Shown here: positions 41,950 through 52,925 of the stretch, piece after piece
Layout: each line of letters starts with the position of its first letter
Position numbering within the stretch: the first letter of the stretch is position 1
Assembly: GCA_023548195.1 (NCBI GenBank)
Contig: JAJHZJ010000221.1
Coordinates: 1,178,001 to 1,242,000 of the forward strand
Direction of reading: 5' to 3'
DNA: 64,000 nt
DNA from: Bettongia penicillata ogilbyi
Lineage: Eukaryota > Chordata > Mammalia > Diprotodontia > Potoroidae
The notes under the pieces: model-generated
Seen by the model: only the letters and a program-made list of their open reading frames with translations
Told to the model about the DNA's origin: nothing
The model's database searches: none
Translations under genes and position numbers: made by a program

Positions 41950-42178
41950 GCTATGCTAATAATAGTATATGTATAGTGGTTTTCCTCAGTACGAGCCTGG
42001 GAGAAAGACAACACACGCGTTATTTTCCTCATTTTTCAGTTCAAAGAAATTGAGTTTCAGAGTTTAAGTACCATGGCAGTAGTCCCACAGCAAGGCACTG
42101 ATAGAGCAGGACACTGGACTCAGGTCTCTTAATTCCAATTCTTAATTGGTGCTCTTTCCAATAAACCATGCTACTTTT
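41950..42178 (-). mobile_element. MIR, diverged
   Basis: 'cgcgttattttcctcatttt', 'gactcaggtctcttaattcc', 'ggtgctctttccaataaacc'. Confidence 0.6.
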
Positions 42179-42181
42179 TCT

Positions 42182-42415
42182 TAGGGCAGCTAAATGATGT
42201 CGTGGCTAGAGTGCCAAGTCTAGAGTCAAGAAGACCTCTCTTCATGAGTTCAAATCTAGCTTCAGATACTTAGTAACTGTGAGCCTAGGCAAGTCACTTA
42301 ACCCTATTTCCCTCAATTTATTTATCGGGAAATGAGCTGGAGAAGGAAATGGCAAACCACTCCAGTATCTTTAATTAAGAAAATCCCAAATGAAACAACT
42401 ACACAACTGCAACAG
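42182..42415 (+). mobile_element. CORE-SINE with RTE-like tail
   Basis: 'agggcagctaaatgatgtcg', 'catgagttcaaatctagctt', 'tgagctggagaaggaaatgg', ending 'gaaacaactacacaactgca'. Confidence 0.88.
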
Positions 42416-42489
42416 ATATTAGTTTCTCACATTTTCTTACATTCACTTCCTTCCTCAAACATTGACCTGAAAACTCATTGCTATGACCA

Positions 42490-42650
42490 TGAAATAGTGT
42501 GCGATAGGAGAAAGAGAATTTCTACTGAAGTTCAGCAGACCCAGTTCTTTTCCCAGTTCTACTAACTGTGTGTGTGACCTCCAGGGTACTTCAGCTCTCT
42601 AAATCTCAGCCACCCCCACAATAAAATGAGAGTTCAATGAAATGAATGAT
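42490..42650 (+). mobile_element. MIR
   Basis: 'gttcagcagacccagttctt', 'actaactgtgtgtgtgacct', 'ctctctaaatctcagccacc'. Confidence 0.6.
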
Positions 42651-42669
42651 ATCATGATATTCTCAGACT

Positions 42670-42735
42670 AAAGCATGAATAAATAAATTTTTTAAGCATT
42701 TATTAGATACAAATTTCTGTACTTTAATGTTTCAA
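42670..42735 (-). mobile_element. L2 3' terminus scrap
   Basis: 'tgaataaataaattttttaa' followed by 'gcatttattagatacaaatt'. Confidence 0.4.
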
Positions 42736-44043
42736 AATCTCATAAATGAAAATGCAAAGATGATACTGCCCCATTAATTGACATGGAAACAGTTATTTTA
42801 AATCTGGGGAAAAAACCCACAAAAATAACATTTAACCAGAGTTAACTTATTTTCTTTCTTCTTAACTTGTTATGGCCTTGTAAAATGGAAGAAAAACCTA
42901 CTTTTGAAAGCTTCAGAACAGTTGGTAGGAGATTATGATTCTTCTCTCAGAAAGATTAATAGGAAACAAACTCTAAGGAAGAAAATTCAAAGGCTCATTC
43001 TGTGCTTCCTGTCTTCTGGATCTTCTAACATGTAAATGGACCGTTACAAAGAGGATTAACTATGAGAATTGTCTGCCAGAAGGCCAATATTCAGGCCTTT
43101 CTTTATCCCCAGCCAGAAAGTCCCAGGTGCCCAGCATCCTAATGTGCCTTCTTTCAGTTCCTGAGAGTATGATGTGCATGCTAACCACCCGGCCCCATGG
43201 TTTCCCAGCTTTAAACCAGGGGCCCTAACAACTGCTGATTTTCTCGCTAATTGTATTTTAAATGATTCGGACAAAGCTCAGTCGCAATTGGAAGGCCAAC
43301 CACCCTCTTCAGGAACTATATCTATTTAACGATGCGAGAAAGGTGCTTTTTATTACATTCTACAGATTTCCCATCGGTTTCTTCCTTATTTGTTAATGTT
43401 ACATCTTTGTTTCTTAATTTCCTAAAAGCTTACATTTTTTTTCCACTGGGAAAATGCATCCAGATACTTTACATTTTATGACTGCTAAAATTCCTCTTTG
43501 TACTTCCCTCGATACCCAACATACTTTTTTCCCGTTCTCTTAATACATCTCATTTAGCTGAAGGTAATTTATCAAGTCTTTTATCAACTATTCAGAACAA
43601 AGCACAAAATAGAAAGCAAGTGAAAAGGTCAGTGGGATGGTTTGAATAAATACCACAAAAACTCATGGATACTACTAATAAATTTTTAGTGTGGCATTCA
43701 AAGCTTATATTCTTACCTTAAATACAATTATGAGAGGCTTGGTTATTTGGATTTCAAGTTCATGGGAGATTAGAAACAGATCTAGAATCTAGAGTAGCTT
43801 CTCACCTTTCAGCTCTTAGACATGCTATGCCAGGTTTGGGGAATTCTGTGTATTGACACCCCACCATTGTTTAGTTTTTACCAACCAGTCAGAGGAAACA
43901 TTAGTTTAAAACAAAAGATGTTTAATCAAAGAGTCTCAAAGAAAGTGATATGAAAATGTCCTTTTGCTAACATAAGACTCATTATATCTCCCACAGGTTA
44001 TCAAACAACCAAGGCCATAGGATCCTGTATATAGCTGGCTCTG

Positions 44044-44046
<3 letters not shown>
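42736..44046. other. Unassigned stretch
   Basis: About 1.3 kb with no recognised repeat and ORFs below 75 codons. With 25.1-26.5 kb it is one of the longest repeat-poor blocks. Confidence 0.4.
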
Positions 44047-44080
<34 letters not shown>

Positions 44081-44081
44081 T
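44047..44081. repeat. (AC)n microsatellite
   Basis: About 16 uninterrupted AC units. Confidence 0.95.
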
Positions 44082-44094
44082 TATTTGCATATTG

Positions 44095-44222
44095 TCTCTT
44101 CCATCAGTTTGTAACCTCCTTGAGGGCAAGGATTATCTTTTGCCTCTTTTATATGCCTGGAGCTTGGTGTTTAGCACATAGTAGGTGTTTAATAAACGTT
44201 TATTGAATGAATAAATATTTGA
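44095..44222 (+). mobile_element. L2 3' end, well preserved
   Basis: 'ctccttgagggcaaggatta', 'tcttttgcctcttttatatg', 'gtttagcacatagtaggtgt', 'ttattgaatgaataaat'. Confidence 0.8.
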
Positions 44223-44594
44223 AAGGGCAAATATTAAGAAACCCTATTGCTGAGATACATGTGGAGAACTTGCTTGTCAATAAACTGTATGACTAGGAAA
44301 CCTGTGTAGAACATGTGCAGAGGGACATGTGCGGCTAGGGTGTATACTTGGCCAGAGTACCTCATACCTCTGAAGCTACATTTATTAAATGCGAAGCTTC
44401 TGGTATTGCTCTAAGGATATCATCATGCTTCTCTATGTTGGATGTTGTGTTGTAATGATAAATATTTCCGATGTGGTTGTGCTCTCTGAGCTAATCTCTG
44501 CTATCATCTGTGGGGCCTCAGCTCTTCAAGACAATCAGCTCCTCTCTACTCCCAACTACTGGGGTACATTGGCAAGAAAGTCTTTTCCTACTTA
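44223..44594. other. Unassigned stretch
   Basis: No feature recognised. Confidence 0.4.
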
Positions 44595-44912
44595 GCTCTT
44601 CTCAGCAATACAATGTTCCAAGAAATCCCAAAACACTCATGATGGGGTATGCTATCTTCCTCCAGAGAAAGAGCTGACATTGTCTGAATACAGACTGAAG
44701 CATTCTGTTTTTCCTTTTCTCTTTCATTCTTTTTTTTTGTTTAAATCTTATTGTACAAAAATGACTGATGTGGAAATGTTTCACATGATTATAGATGTAT
44801 AACCTATATTGAATCTATATCAGGGAGAGGGGAGGGGAGGAAGAGAGGGAGGGAATTTGGAACTCAAAACTTGAATGAAAAAACAAATTGTTTTAACATG
44901 TAATGGGGGGGA

Positions 44913-44915
<3 letters not shown>
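44595..44915 (+). mobile_element. LINE-1 3' end
   Basis: 'agctcttctcagcaatacaa', 'tcttcctccagagaaagagc', 'gtataacctatattgaatct', 'aatttggaactcaaaacttg', 'ttttaacatgtaatgggggg'. The + strand T-rich tract near 44700 lies at the place of the (CCTT)n in the copy at 61.8 kb. Confidence 0.85.
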
Positions 44916-44916
<1 letters not shown>

Positions 44917-44959
<43 letters not shown>

Positions 44960-44962
44960 ATG
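44917..44962. repeat. (TA)n microsatellite
   Basis: TA repeats directly at the 3' end of the L1, probably grown from its A-rich tail. Confidence 0.92.
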
Positions 44963-44999
44963 AAGAAAGTCTTTTCTTAATAAGATCAGGCTAGTTATC

Positions 45000-46080
45000 T
45001 TTTAGTACATAGCCTTGACCTGAGTTTATGAGTCATCACACCAGGATAGGAGAGCAACAAAAGCCAGCAGAGTTCCAGATTAAGACTATTTTTTCAAAAG
45101 ATAAATTTGATAGGAGAGGGGAGGATGAATTAGAATGAGGAGAGACTTGAGACAGTGAGGCCAACCAGAAGATTATTATGGTGGCAATATTGGAAGAGAA
45201 CAGGTAGAATGGATAGAGCTTGGTAGATGTATGTGTGTGGAGGGGGGTGTGGAATGAAAAGGAGTAAGGAGTTGAGGATAATCCCTAAGTTTTGAACCTG
45301 GGTGACTGATAGGATACCAGTGACTTTGATTGTAATAGGAAAGTTAAGAAGAAAAGAAGAATCAAGGGAGAAGATGATGAGTTCAATTCTGGACATGTTG
45401 AGTTTAAGATGCCTATGGGATATCTAGTTCAGAATGTCCACTAGGCAATTGGAGATATGAAACTGGAATTCAGGAGAGAATTTAGGGCTGGATAAATAGA
45501 CCTAAGAATAACCTACAGTGAGAAGATAATTTAATCCATTGGAGTTGATGAGATCATCAACCAAAACAGTAGAGACAGCAAAGAGAGGAGAGCCTAGAAT
45601 AGAGCCTTGGTGGACATCCACTGTTATGCAACATGACATAAAGACACAGTAAACGAAATGGAGAAGTGTTCAGAAAAGTAGAAGGAGAATCAAGAGAGAG
45701 CAATGTCACGGAAACCTAGAGCAACAAGAAGAGGGGGACTGACTATCCAAGACTACAGCAAGGTCAGAAAGGATGAGAACTGAGAAAGACCATTAGATCT
45801 GACAATTAAGAAACCACCGGTGACTTTGGAGAGGGCAGTTTGAGTTGAATGATGCTGTGGAAGCCTGTGTGCAGACAATTAAAGAGAGTGAGAGGAAAGA
45901 AAGTAGAGAAACCAGCTGAAGATGGCCATCTTAAGCAGTTCAGCTACAAAAGGGAGAATCTAGTCAAGAGCAAGTAAGGGTCTTTGCGGATGGGGCAGGC
46001 ATAGCATTTTTCATGGTAGGGAAGCAACCAATTAACAGTGAGAGAAAAAAGAGAAATTAAAATCTTAATTGTGAGAGAAG
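45000..46080 (-). pseudogene. L2 ORF2 relic with reverse-transcriptase motif
   Basis: On the - strand from 45619 downward the text reads D-V-H-Q-G-S-I-L-G-S-P-L-F, matching the RT block G-V-P-Q-G-S-V-L-G-P-L-L-F, and then L-V-D-D-L-I-N-S-N-G. The expected F/Y-A-D-D box about 40 codons on has decayed. Downstream L2 text (complement of 'gacatgttgagtttaagatg' at 45394) continues to about 45080. RT copied L2 RNA at the nick; the copy is dead, with many stops. About 1 kb, an unusually long L2 stretch for this window. Confidence 0.8.
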
Positions 46081-46091
46081 AGAATGGAAAG

Positions 46092-46645
46092 AAGGGGAAA
46101 AAGCATTTATCTAGCACCTACAATATGTCAGGGGCAGCTAGGTGGTGCAGTAGATAGAGCACCAGTGCAGGAGTCAGGAGGACCTGAGTTCAAATCTCAC
46201 CTCAGACCCTTGACACTCACTAGCTGTGTGATCTTGGGCAAGTCACTTAACCCCAATTGCCTTATCCTGGGTTATCTCCAGTCATCCTGATGAATATCTG
46301 GTCACTGGATTCAGATGGCTCTGGAGGAGAAGTGAGGCTGGTGACCTGCACAGCCCTCCCTCACGTAAAAAAACAAAGTCAAGTGCAAGTCATGTCATCA
46401 TTTCTCTGATGGCATGATCTTCTTTGGCAATGAAGGCACTATGCTAAACACTTTACAGATATTGTCTCATTCAATCCTTATAACAGCTCTGGGGGAGAGA
46501 TACTGAGAAAACTGAAATTGAGAAAACTGAAGCAGACAGAAGTTACACATCTTGCCCAGGTTTGCATAGCTTATTAAGTGTCTGGGGCTAAATTTGAACT
46601 TAGGTCTTCCTGATTCTAGACCAAGGGCTTTGTCCATTTACCACC
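46092..46645 (-). mobile_element. MIR split by a SINE
   Basis: 'catttatctagcacctacaa', 'tatgtca' precede, and 'cactatgctaaacactttac', 'ttacacatcttgcccaggtt', 'gaacttaggtcttcctgatt' follow the SINE at 46132-46437. Confidence 0.75.
46132..46437 (+). mobile_element. CORE-SINE, second tail type, full length, nested in MIR
   Basis: 'ggggcagctaggtggtgcag', 'cctgagttcaaatctcacct', 'gttatctccagtcatcctga', 'tctggaggagaagtgaggct', 'gatggcatgatcttctttgg'. Confidence 0.93.
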
Positions 46646-46734
46646 TACCTGTTTGAAAGAAACCAGAAAAACCCAGACAAACAAACAAAACAGTCATACA
46701 GAAAAATCTCAAAAGGCATAGCAGGATACAACCT

Positions 46735-47893
46735 CAAAACCTTTTCATGGAATTTTGATTACATTAAATTAATAAGCTTTTGCACAATCAAAACCAGTGC
46801 AACCAAAATTGTACAGAAAGCAGAAAACTGGGGGAAATTTTTTTTTGGTAATAAGTTCTCTGATAAAGGCCTCATTTCTAAAATGTGTAGAGAAGTGAGT
46901 CAAATTTATAAGACTTCAAGCCATTCCGCAATTGATAAATGGTCAAAGAATATGAACAGTTTTCAAAGAAATCAAAGCTATCTAAAGTCATATTAAAAAT
47001 GCTCTAAATCACTATTGATTAGAGAAATGCAAATTAAAACAACTCTGACGCAGCACATTATACTTATCAGATTGACTAATATAATGAAAAAGGAAAATGT
47101 TGGACATTAGAGGGGATGTGGGAAAATTGGGACACTAATGCACTGTTGGTAGAGTTGTGAACTGATAACAACCACTCTGCAGAGCTATTTGGAACTACGC
47201 CTAAAGGGCAACCAAACTGTGCATACTCTTTAATCCAGCAATACCACTACTAGGTCTGTACCCAAAAGAGATCATAAAAAAGGGAAAATATTTGTAGCAG
47301 TCCTTTTTGTAGTGACAAAATACTGGAAATTCAGAGGATGCCCATCTATTGGTTAATGGCTGAATAAGCTGTGGTATATTAATGTAATGGAATACTATTG
47401 TGTAATAAGGAATGACGAGCAGACAAATTTCAGAAAAACCTGGAAAGACATATCTGAACTGATGGAAAGTGAAATGAGCAGAACCAGCAAAACGTTATAC
47501 ATGACATCAGCAACATTGTGTGATGATCAACTATGAATGACTTAGCTTTCTCAGCTACATAAAAATTCAAGAAAAGAGCAAAGTACTCATGATGGAAAAT
47601 GCTATTCACATCCAGATAAAGACCTGATGGAATGTGAATGCAGATTAAAGTATACTTTTCTCACTTTATTTTATGTTTTCTTCTTTTGATCAGTTGTCTC
47701 TTTCATGACAGTGACTAATATAGAAATATACATAATTGCACATAAATCACCTATAACAAAATGTCTACCATTTTAAAAAGAGGGGAGGGGAGAAAGGGAA
47801 GGAGAAAAATTTGGAACTCAAAATCTTGTAAAAACAAATGCTAAAAATTGTTTTGATATATAATTGGGAAAAAAGAAAATACTATTTAAAAAA
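46735..47893 (+). mobile_element. LINE-1 3' half (ORF2 C-terminus plus 3' UTR)
   Basis: Colinear L1 text: 'ttttgattacattaaattaa', 'ccgcaattgataaatggtca', 'aaatgcaaattaaaacaact', 'gggatgtgggaaaattggga', 'taataaggaatgacgagcag', 'atttggaactcaaaatcttg' and an A-rich end. 5'-truncated near 46735. Stops and indels throughout; no frame above 65 codons. Confidence 0.88.
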
Positions 47894-48344
47894 ACTCTTT
47901 GTGCATCACTGTGTAACAACATAGGACAATAATTGGTGTTCATCATAATGATGGTCTTGATTCATCAAGAAAAGTTTGCCACATTGGTCTGAATATAAGC
48001 AATCCTCAAACAAAATCCTCAAAATAAATCCTAAAATGACCAATATGTTTGTGTATGCATATATATGTACATATATAAAACACATATACACACTATTAAA
48101 ATTAATATGCCTAATGACTTTAGAGGCATAGCAACCATTCTGCTTCAAAAATAGAAGGTTTAATCATGTTTGGGGTACTATGTTTAAGAAGATAGGCACA
48201 TATGGAATCTATGTTTGGAAGTCTGTCATCAAAATAGTTAAGATTTAAAAAAGAATTCCATGTTTATTGAGGTAAACTTCAGTTATCTGGAAAATTCACT
48301 TAAATGGAACATTTTGTTTATCACTTTTTAATGCCATTTAAGGC
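47894..48344. other. Unassigned stretch with short TA/CA run
   Basis: 48050-48095 is a degenerate TATA/CATA run. Otherwise unrecognised. Confidence 0.45.
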
Positions 48345-48560
48345 CAGAGAGGCAGCATGAAATGATAGGCTTGTAGCTACAAAGGTCTGAGTCCAAGTTT
48401 CTCTTCTTATTCACACAGGCTGTGTGATCCTGGATAAGTCACTTAACTTCTAACCTGCTCTAAGCAACTCTGAGATTCCGAGTTGCAGAGTGTCTCAATT
48501 TACAGTTCCCTACATTATAGAAATTACAGGTCCAGTCCCTATCCCTAACCCAAATGCCAG
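48345..48560 (+). mobile_element. MIR/Ther-type CORE-SINE
   Basis: 'ggcagcatgaaatgataggc', 'ctgtgtgatcctggataagt', then the tail 'ccgagttgcagagtgtctca', 'gttccctacattatagaaat', 'tacaggtcc'. Confidence 0.7.
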
Positions 48561-49134
48561 ATCAATTAGGCCTCTCTATAGATTTCTGGTTGACCTAAAG
48601 GGACATCACTGAGGTAATTTAGAGGTATGAAGCAAGTCTCAGGGAGGAAAGCACTAGGAAATGGGAGAATCTGGACCTCTTTGTGAAGCAAGTTTAAAGT
48701 TTCTCTGTTTGGTGCCCATAAGGATTGGTGTGGGTTAGAAATAAGCATTCCAAAGGAAAATTATTCTTCAGAATTCAGGCCCTTTGGGGCCTTTATTTTC
48801 TGGCTTTATGATATGCAGTAAAGTCAGTCCAGTAAGTAGGGTCGAGCTTAGAGTTATCATGTGTTTGTCTAAGGTGATTTGGGGGCACTAGACGGTAGTC
48901 TGACCCAAATACTTCCCCATCTCCATTAGCTTCTTCAAATTCCCCGTCATTAGCTGTTACTCCTTGAGTAGTAACTTTTAACAAACAAGTCTTCTTAATG
49001 ATGATCCTTGAGTCTATTGTACCTTCCAGCCCTTCCCAAGAACATCCTTTGGTTGTTGACATGCGGGATGCAGTGACCTCCCAGGAACAGCATGGGAGCA
49101 GCTTCACAAAGACCAGTTAGATTTTACTCTAGGA
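48561..49134. other. Unassigned stretch
   Basis: A 104-codon - strand frame (48793-49107) has no family resemblance; nothing else recognised. Confidence 0.4.
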
Positions 49135-49375
49135 CAATTTGGGATAGTAGAAATAAGATTAAATTAGGAAATCTGAAGTCTAGAATTGGTTTTTTCAGCA
49201 ACAATCATGAGGTAAAGGGTTAGGAACATGAAATTTAAATTCAAAAGGTCAGGGTCCAGAGCCTGAATTTGCTCCTGGGGTCAAGGTTTTACAGCCTCAG
49301 TTTCCACATACATAAAATGAGTGGATTAGATTGGATGATCTCAAAAGTTCCTTCTAGTTCTCACTCTGTGGTTTT
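49135..49375 (+). mobile_element. MIR, diverged
   Basis: 'acagcctcagtttccacata', 'agattggatgatctcaaaag', 'ttccttctagttctcactct'. Confidence 0.55.
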
Positions 49376-49379
49376 ACAA

Positions 49380-49604
49380 TGCACCACCTTGATCACATTG
49401 TATTTTTCACTTCAATTATTACATGATATTGCATATTTTATATTTTTCATGTTGTTCTGTATGTCATGTCATGTCATCTCTCTGCATCTATATCATAAGC
49501 TCTATGAGACTGAGGACCAAGTACTAATTATCTATGTGCCTTCCCTAGTGCCTAACACAGTGTTTGGCTTATAGTAAATTATTAAGTAGTTGCTGAATGA
49601 ATTC
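49380..49604 (+). mobile_element. L2 3' end
   Basis: 'atgagactgaggaccaagta', 'ccttccctagtgcctaacac', 'agtgtttggcttatagtaaa', 'gttgctgaatgaattcctg'. Confidence 0.65.
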
Positions 49605-49700
49605 CTGAATGCAGTTGTATAACCTTGGACAACATACTTCTCCTTCTGTGTTTCCTGGGTTCCCTTCTGGCTCTAATATTCTCTGATTTTATGACCATTT
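49605..49700 (+). mobile_element. MIR fragment
   Basis: 'gtataaccttggacaacata', 'cttctggctctaatattctc', 'tgattttatgac'. Confidence 0.5.
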
Positions 49701-50252
49701 GGGAAAAGCAATGGCTGAACTGCAAAAAGAAACTGGAATGGGAATACAAATTTCCCGAACAAAGGGGTTGAACCTTCATCTCCAAGAAGAATCCAACTTT
49801 CTTGGCTGTACCTCTGGCAGATGGCCAGACTCATTTATCTGAGAAGTATGTGACTAGACAAGAAGCTGCCAAGAAGCTGTCTGAAAAACTGCCAAGAGTA
49901 TTCCTGGTGTCACGCTACACGAACCCCATCTCGGCCCCTCCTGGAGCAGAAAAGTCTCCCAATATTTCTCCCTTCTTCCTAGACTACCTCTCTACCACCA
50001 GGTCAGGCTTATTTAGAAAGTTTCAAATACCAACCCTGTGGTTTCAGAGCATGGCTTCTTCCAAGGACAGTGCCCTATAGAACAGGGCTACCCAAACAAC
50101 CAGTCAGGATGAAAGTTGAGTATTGTATCTGGTAATTTTTTTTTAAGTATAACCACAGGTGAGTTTTCCCCTTGACCTTTAGACTCATCAAACATGGAAG
50201 TCAAAAGGTTAAATGTGACCATGAGATTAATTAGGATTTGAAATTGTTATAG
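49701..50252. other. Unassigned stretch with a 103-codon open frame
   Basis: The frame 49772-50080 is open but has no ATG near its start and no recognisable domain (A-A-K-K-L-S-E-K-L, then P-F-F-L-D-Y-L). It could be a decayed exon or chance; I see no splice signals that decide it. Confidence 0.35.
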
Positions 50253-50664
50253 TTAGTCCCTAGTTGAATGAATGAATGAAAAATTATGTTTTAAAAGTTT
50301 ATAATGTGCCAAGCACTGTACTATAGGGCACTGAGGGTACAGATAGAAGAAGAAAGATGGTCCTTGCTCACACGGAGTTCCCATTGTAATTAGGAAAGAC
50401 AATACATAAAATTTAGTTCATCTGCAAGGGAGATGACTTGGGTCATCTAGGCCTGAGAGTCTTAGGGTTATAAGTAGGTCATCTAAAAAAGGCAGAGGTT
50501 GGAAGAGCCCAGAGTCAGGGCAAATGGCAAAGTCTGGAGGACACGAGGTGGGACTTCCCAAAGCTAAGGAGCATGAGCTCCTTATAATTTTGTTGATCAA
50601 TCATTTCCAGTCCTGTGTGCCCCTCCCTGACACTACTTGGGGTTTTCTTGGCAAAGATACTGGA
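50253..50664. repeat. Composite block duplicated from/with 5.79 kb (copy 2)
   Basis: Colinear with 5786-6176: 'agtccctagttgaatgaatg', 'agatagaagaagaaagatgg', 'gggagatgacttgggtcatc', 'gcaaatggcaaagtctggag', 'caatcatttccagtcctgtg'. It ends inside the SINE at 'ggcaaagatactgg', whereas copy 1 keeps the whole SINE. Confidence 0.85.
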
Positions 50665-50924
50665 TTCGAGAAAAATAAACTGAGTCCTGAAAAGGTCTTA
50701 ATCTCCAAATCTTCTGTTGTTAGTCTTAGGAAATTCAACTTTGTCATGTGACCAGGTGCTAGCACAGCTTTAGAATGCAAACGTTTTTTCGTTGATATTT
50801 AGAACCAAAATCAAGTGCACTAGAATCCCATTTTTTGTTCACCTCCTAAGTTTGCTAAAGCTGCTCCAATGCTCTGCTTGAGTTGAAGTTAAGATGTGAC
50901 AGAACGGAAACCCACTGGGAGGTG

Positions 50925-51020
50925 GGATGGTTCCATTCACTGTACTTGTATCTCCAGTGCCTAGAACAGTGCCTGGTTAATAGGAGATTCTTAATAAATA
51001 TTCGTTGATTAACTAAAACA
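50925..51020 (+). mobile_element. L2 3' end
   Basis: 'tgtatctccagtgcctagaa', 'cagtgcctggttaatagg', 'ttcttaataaatattcgttg'. Confidence 0.7.
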
Positions 51021-51027
51021 TGGGAGG

Positions 51028-51415
51028 AAACAGGTGAGGTAGAATAATCCCTGATCTAGGCATCAACAAGCCCAGGTCTCAGGGCTGATTCTGCCCCCTG
51101 TGTGAACTTGGGCAAACCATTTGTTGTTTTCCAGTTGTGTCTGACTCTCCACAACCCCATTTGGGGTCTTCTTGGCAAAGATACTAGAGTGGTTTGCCAT
51201 TTCCTTCTCTAGCTCATTTTACAGAGGAGGAAACTGAGGCAAGCAAGGTTAAATGACTTACCCAGGATCACACAGCTCATGTGTCTCAAGCTGGATTTGA
51301 ACTCAGGATTGAACTTCTTGACTCTAGGCCTAGTGCTTAAACACTGGGTCACCTAGCTGCCCCTGGACAAATCATATCATCCCTGAAATCTTCAGTTTCT
51401 TTATCTGAAAAAAAA
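51028..51415 (+). mobile_element. MIR split by a SINE
   Basis: 'aggtctcagggctgattctg', 'ctgtgtgaacttgggcaaac' before and 'gacaaatcatatcatccctg', 'cttcagtttctttatctgaa' after the insertion. Confidence 0.75.
51121..51364 (-). mobile_element. CORE-SINE with RTE-like tail, nested in MIR
   Basis: 'ttgttgttttccagttgtgt', 'catttggggtcttcttggca', 'cttgactctaggcctagtgc', 'ggtcacctagctgcccc'. Flanks 'gggcaaaccat' and 'tggacaaatcat' are a plausible diverged target-site duplication. Confidence 0.92.
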
Positions 51416-51699
51416 AAAGTAAGCATATGTAAGTAAAGAGGCTATCTTCTATAAACTTCTGCCTTCCGTGACCATGTCTTGAGTACATTGAAATGGGCCT
51501 TGGGAAAGTAACTAGCTAGAATAACTTGGAAGTAAAATGTACCCTGGTCTTGAACTGGGAAGCTTTCTTTAAGTTCATAGTTCTAATTACTTTACCTTCA
51601 TGTATGATTTCTGAATTAGCATATTCTCCCTTATAAATTAAATCCTCAAAAAAAAATACTCTTGTGATCTGGAGTGAAATGGAGCTAGAAGGTAGAAGG

Positions 51700-51755
51700 G
51701 AAAATGAACTAGATGATTGTGCCAAGGTCCCTTTCAGCTCTGAGTTCTCATGATT
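51700..51755 (+). mobile_element. MIR tail scrap
   Basis: 'aactagatgattgtgccaag', 'gtccctttcagctctgagtt'. Confidence 0.5.
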
Positions 51756-51944
51756 AAGTGAAAAAGATTTTAGAAAAGAGCATAAAATTACAGAAACAAT
51801 AGCAAAAGTAAATCAAGACACAAGTACTTAACCAAGGTGCTAAGGAAGTTCAGGCAAGAAGGTCCAGGAGGCTCCACATCGCTAGTTGAGATGTAGAAAG
51901 AAGAGCAGATTTAGAAAACAAGGAAAGAAAAATTCTGGGGCCAA

Positions 51945-52095
51945 AGGTCAACATCCCCTGGATACTTCCAGAGGACCTGGGTTCAGATACCAACTCTGGT
52001 GCATGTGACCTTAATGTCTCTTGGGTTCATTTTCCTCAGCTGTAAAATGGGAGGGGGTTGAACTAGATGGCCCTCTGCCTTTAGATTGATGAGCT
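51945..52095 (+). mobile_element. MIR
   Basis: 'gaggacctgggttcagatac', 'tcattttcctcagctgtaaa', 'ttgaactagatggccctctg'. Confidence 0.7.
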
Positions 52096-52739
52096 TTGGC
52101 ATGAGGGAATATCCTTGCTTTTTTTCCTGGTTGGGGGGGAGGGGTATCCCACAATTCCTGGCCCCCTGTTGGTGCTTCATAAATTCTTGTTGCATTAAAA
52201 TCAGTTGCATCCAATCAGTGGGGTTGGTGTTCCCTTGTGGCGCTATTGTGAGAACTAAAGGAATTCATATCTGAAGAAATACTTTGCAGCTATACAAATA
52301 CAAGGTATCATTATTTATTGGGGTAACCTGTGCCTAAGTTGTGCAATCTTGTCTCTTTTGAAATATTATCTACCTCAGGGCCTGGGGTGATGTTCATTTG
52401 GGAAGAAAGAGAACCAAGGATCTCACCACTATAGTCCTCCAGAAAACATGGGGAGCATATCCTTTTAATAAGAAGACACACAGTCTGGTCCCTAATATCC
52501 AAGATTGGATGTATCTTCTTTCCTTCCATTTCTTTTGAAATATGAACTTCCTGGGGAAGATAAGGGGCACAGGAAATGAATGAGCCACAACAGTATTTGG
52601 ACTAGGGATTGGAGACTGGGACTGTTGGATGACAGGCTGCCCTAGCTTGAGACTCTGCTTGCTAGAGACAAGAGGCGAAAGTTCTAAGGCTACAATCAGC
52701 ATTTCCTTGAATCTATAGCACATAGAGACTGAGATTAAG
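52096..52739. other. Unassigned stretch
   Basis: A 153-codon - strand frame (52394-52855) is the longest here but reads into the CR1/L3 tail in the wrong orientation and has no family resemblance. Part of 52560-52739 may be more of the CR1/L3 element. Confidence 0.4.
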
Positions 52740-52925
52740 AAGCCAGAACTGGCAACTCTTGAAATTTCCATCTGCATCTTGTAGGTTCCTCCTCCTTGGA
52801 GACCTTCAAAGAGAAACTTGATGATCAGACAGGTGTCTGATATGCACCCTGACATATTCCCTTCCTATTGGATTATATGGCCATTAGGGTCCCTTCCAAC
52901 ACTCATATTCTGTGATTCTGTAGAA
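52740..52925 (+). mobile_element. CR1/L3-type LINE 3' end
   Basis: 'ttggagaccttcaaagagaa', 'acttgatgatcagacaggtg', 'gggtcccttccaacactcat' and the terminal 'attctgtgattctgt' follow the CR1-clade 3' UTR order, including the short ATTCTGTG repeats that end CR1 elements. Confidence 0.7.

Noticed and set aside
49772..50080. 103-codon open frame as a candidate exon
   Set aside because: No ATG near its start, no clear splice signals and no domain; kept only as an unassigned stretch.
52394..52855. 153-codon - strand ORF, among the longest in the window
   Set aside because: It crosses a + strand CR1/L3 3' end in antisense, has no recognisable motif and no start or splice context.
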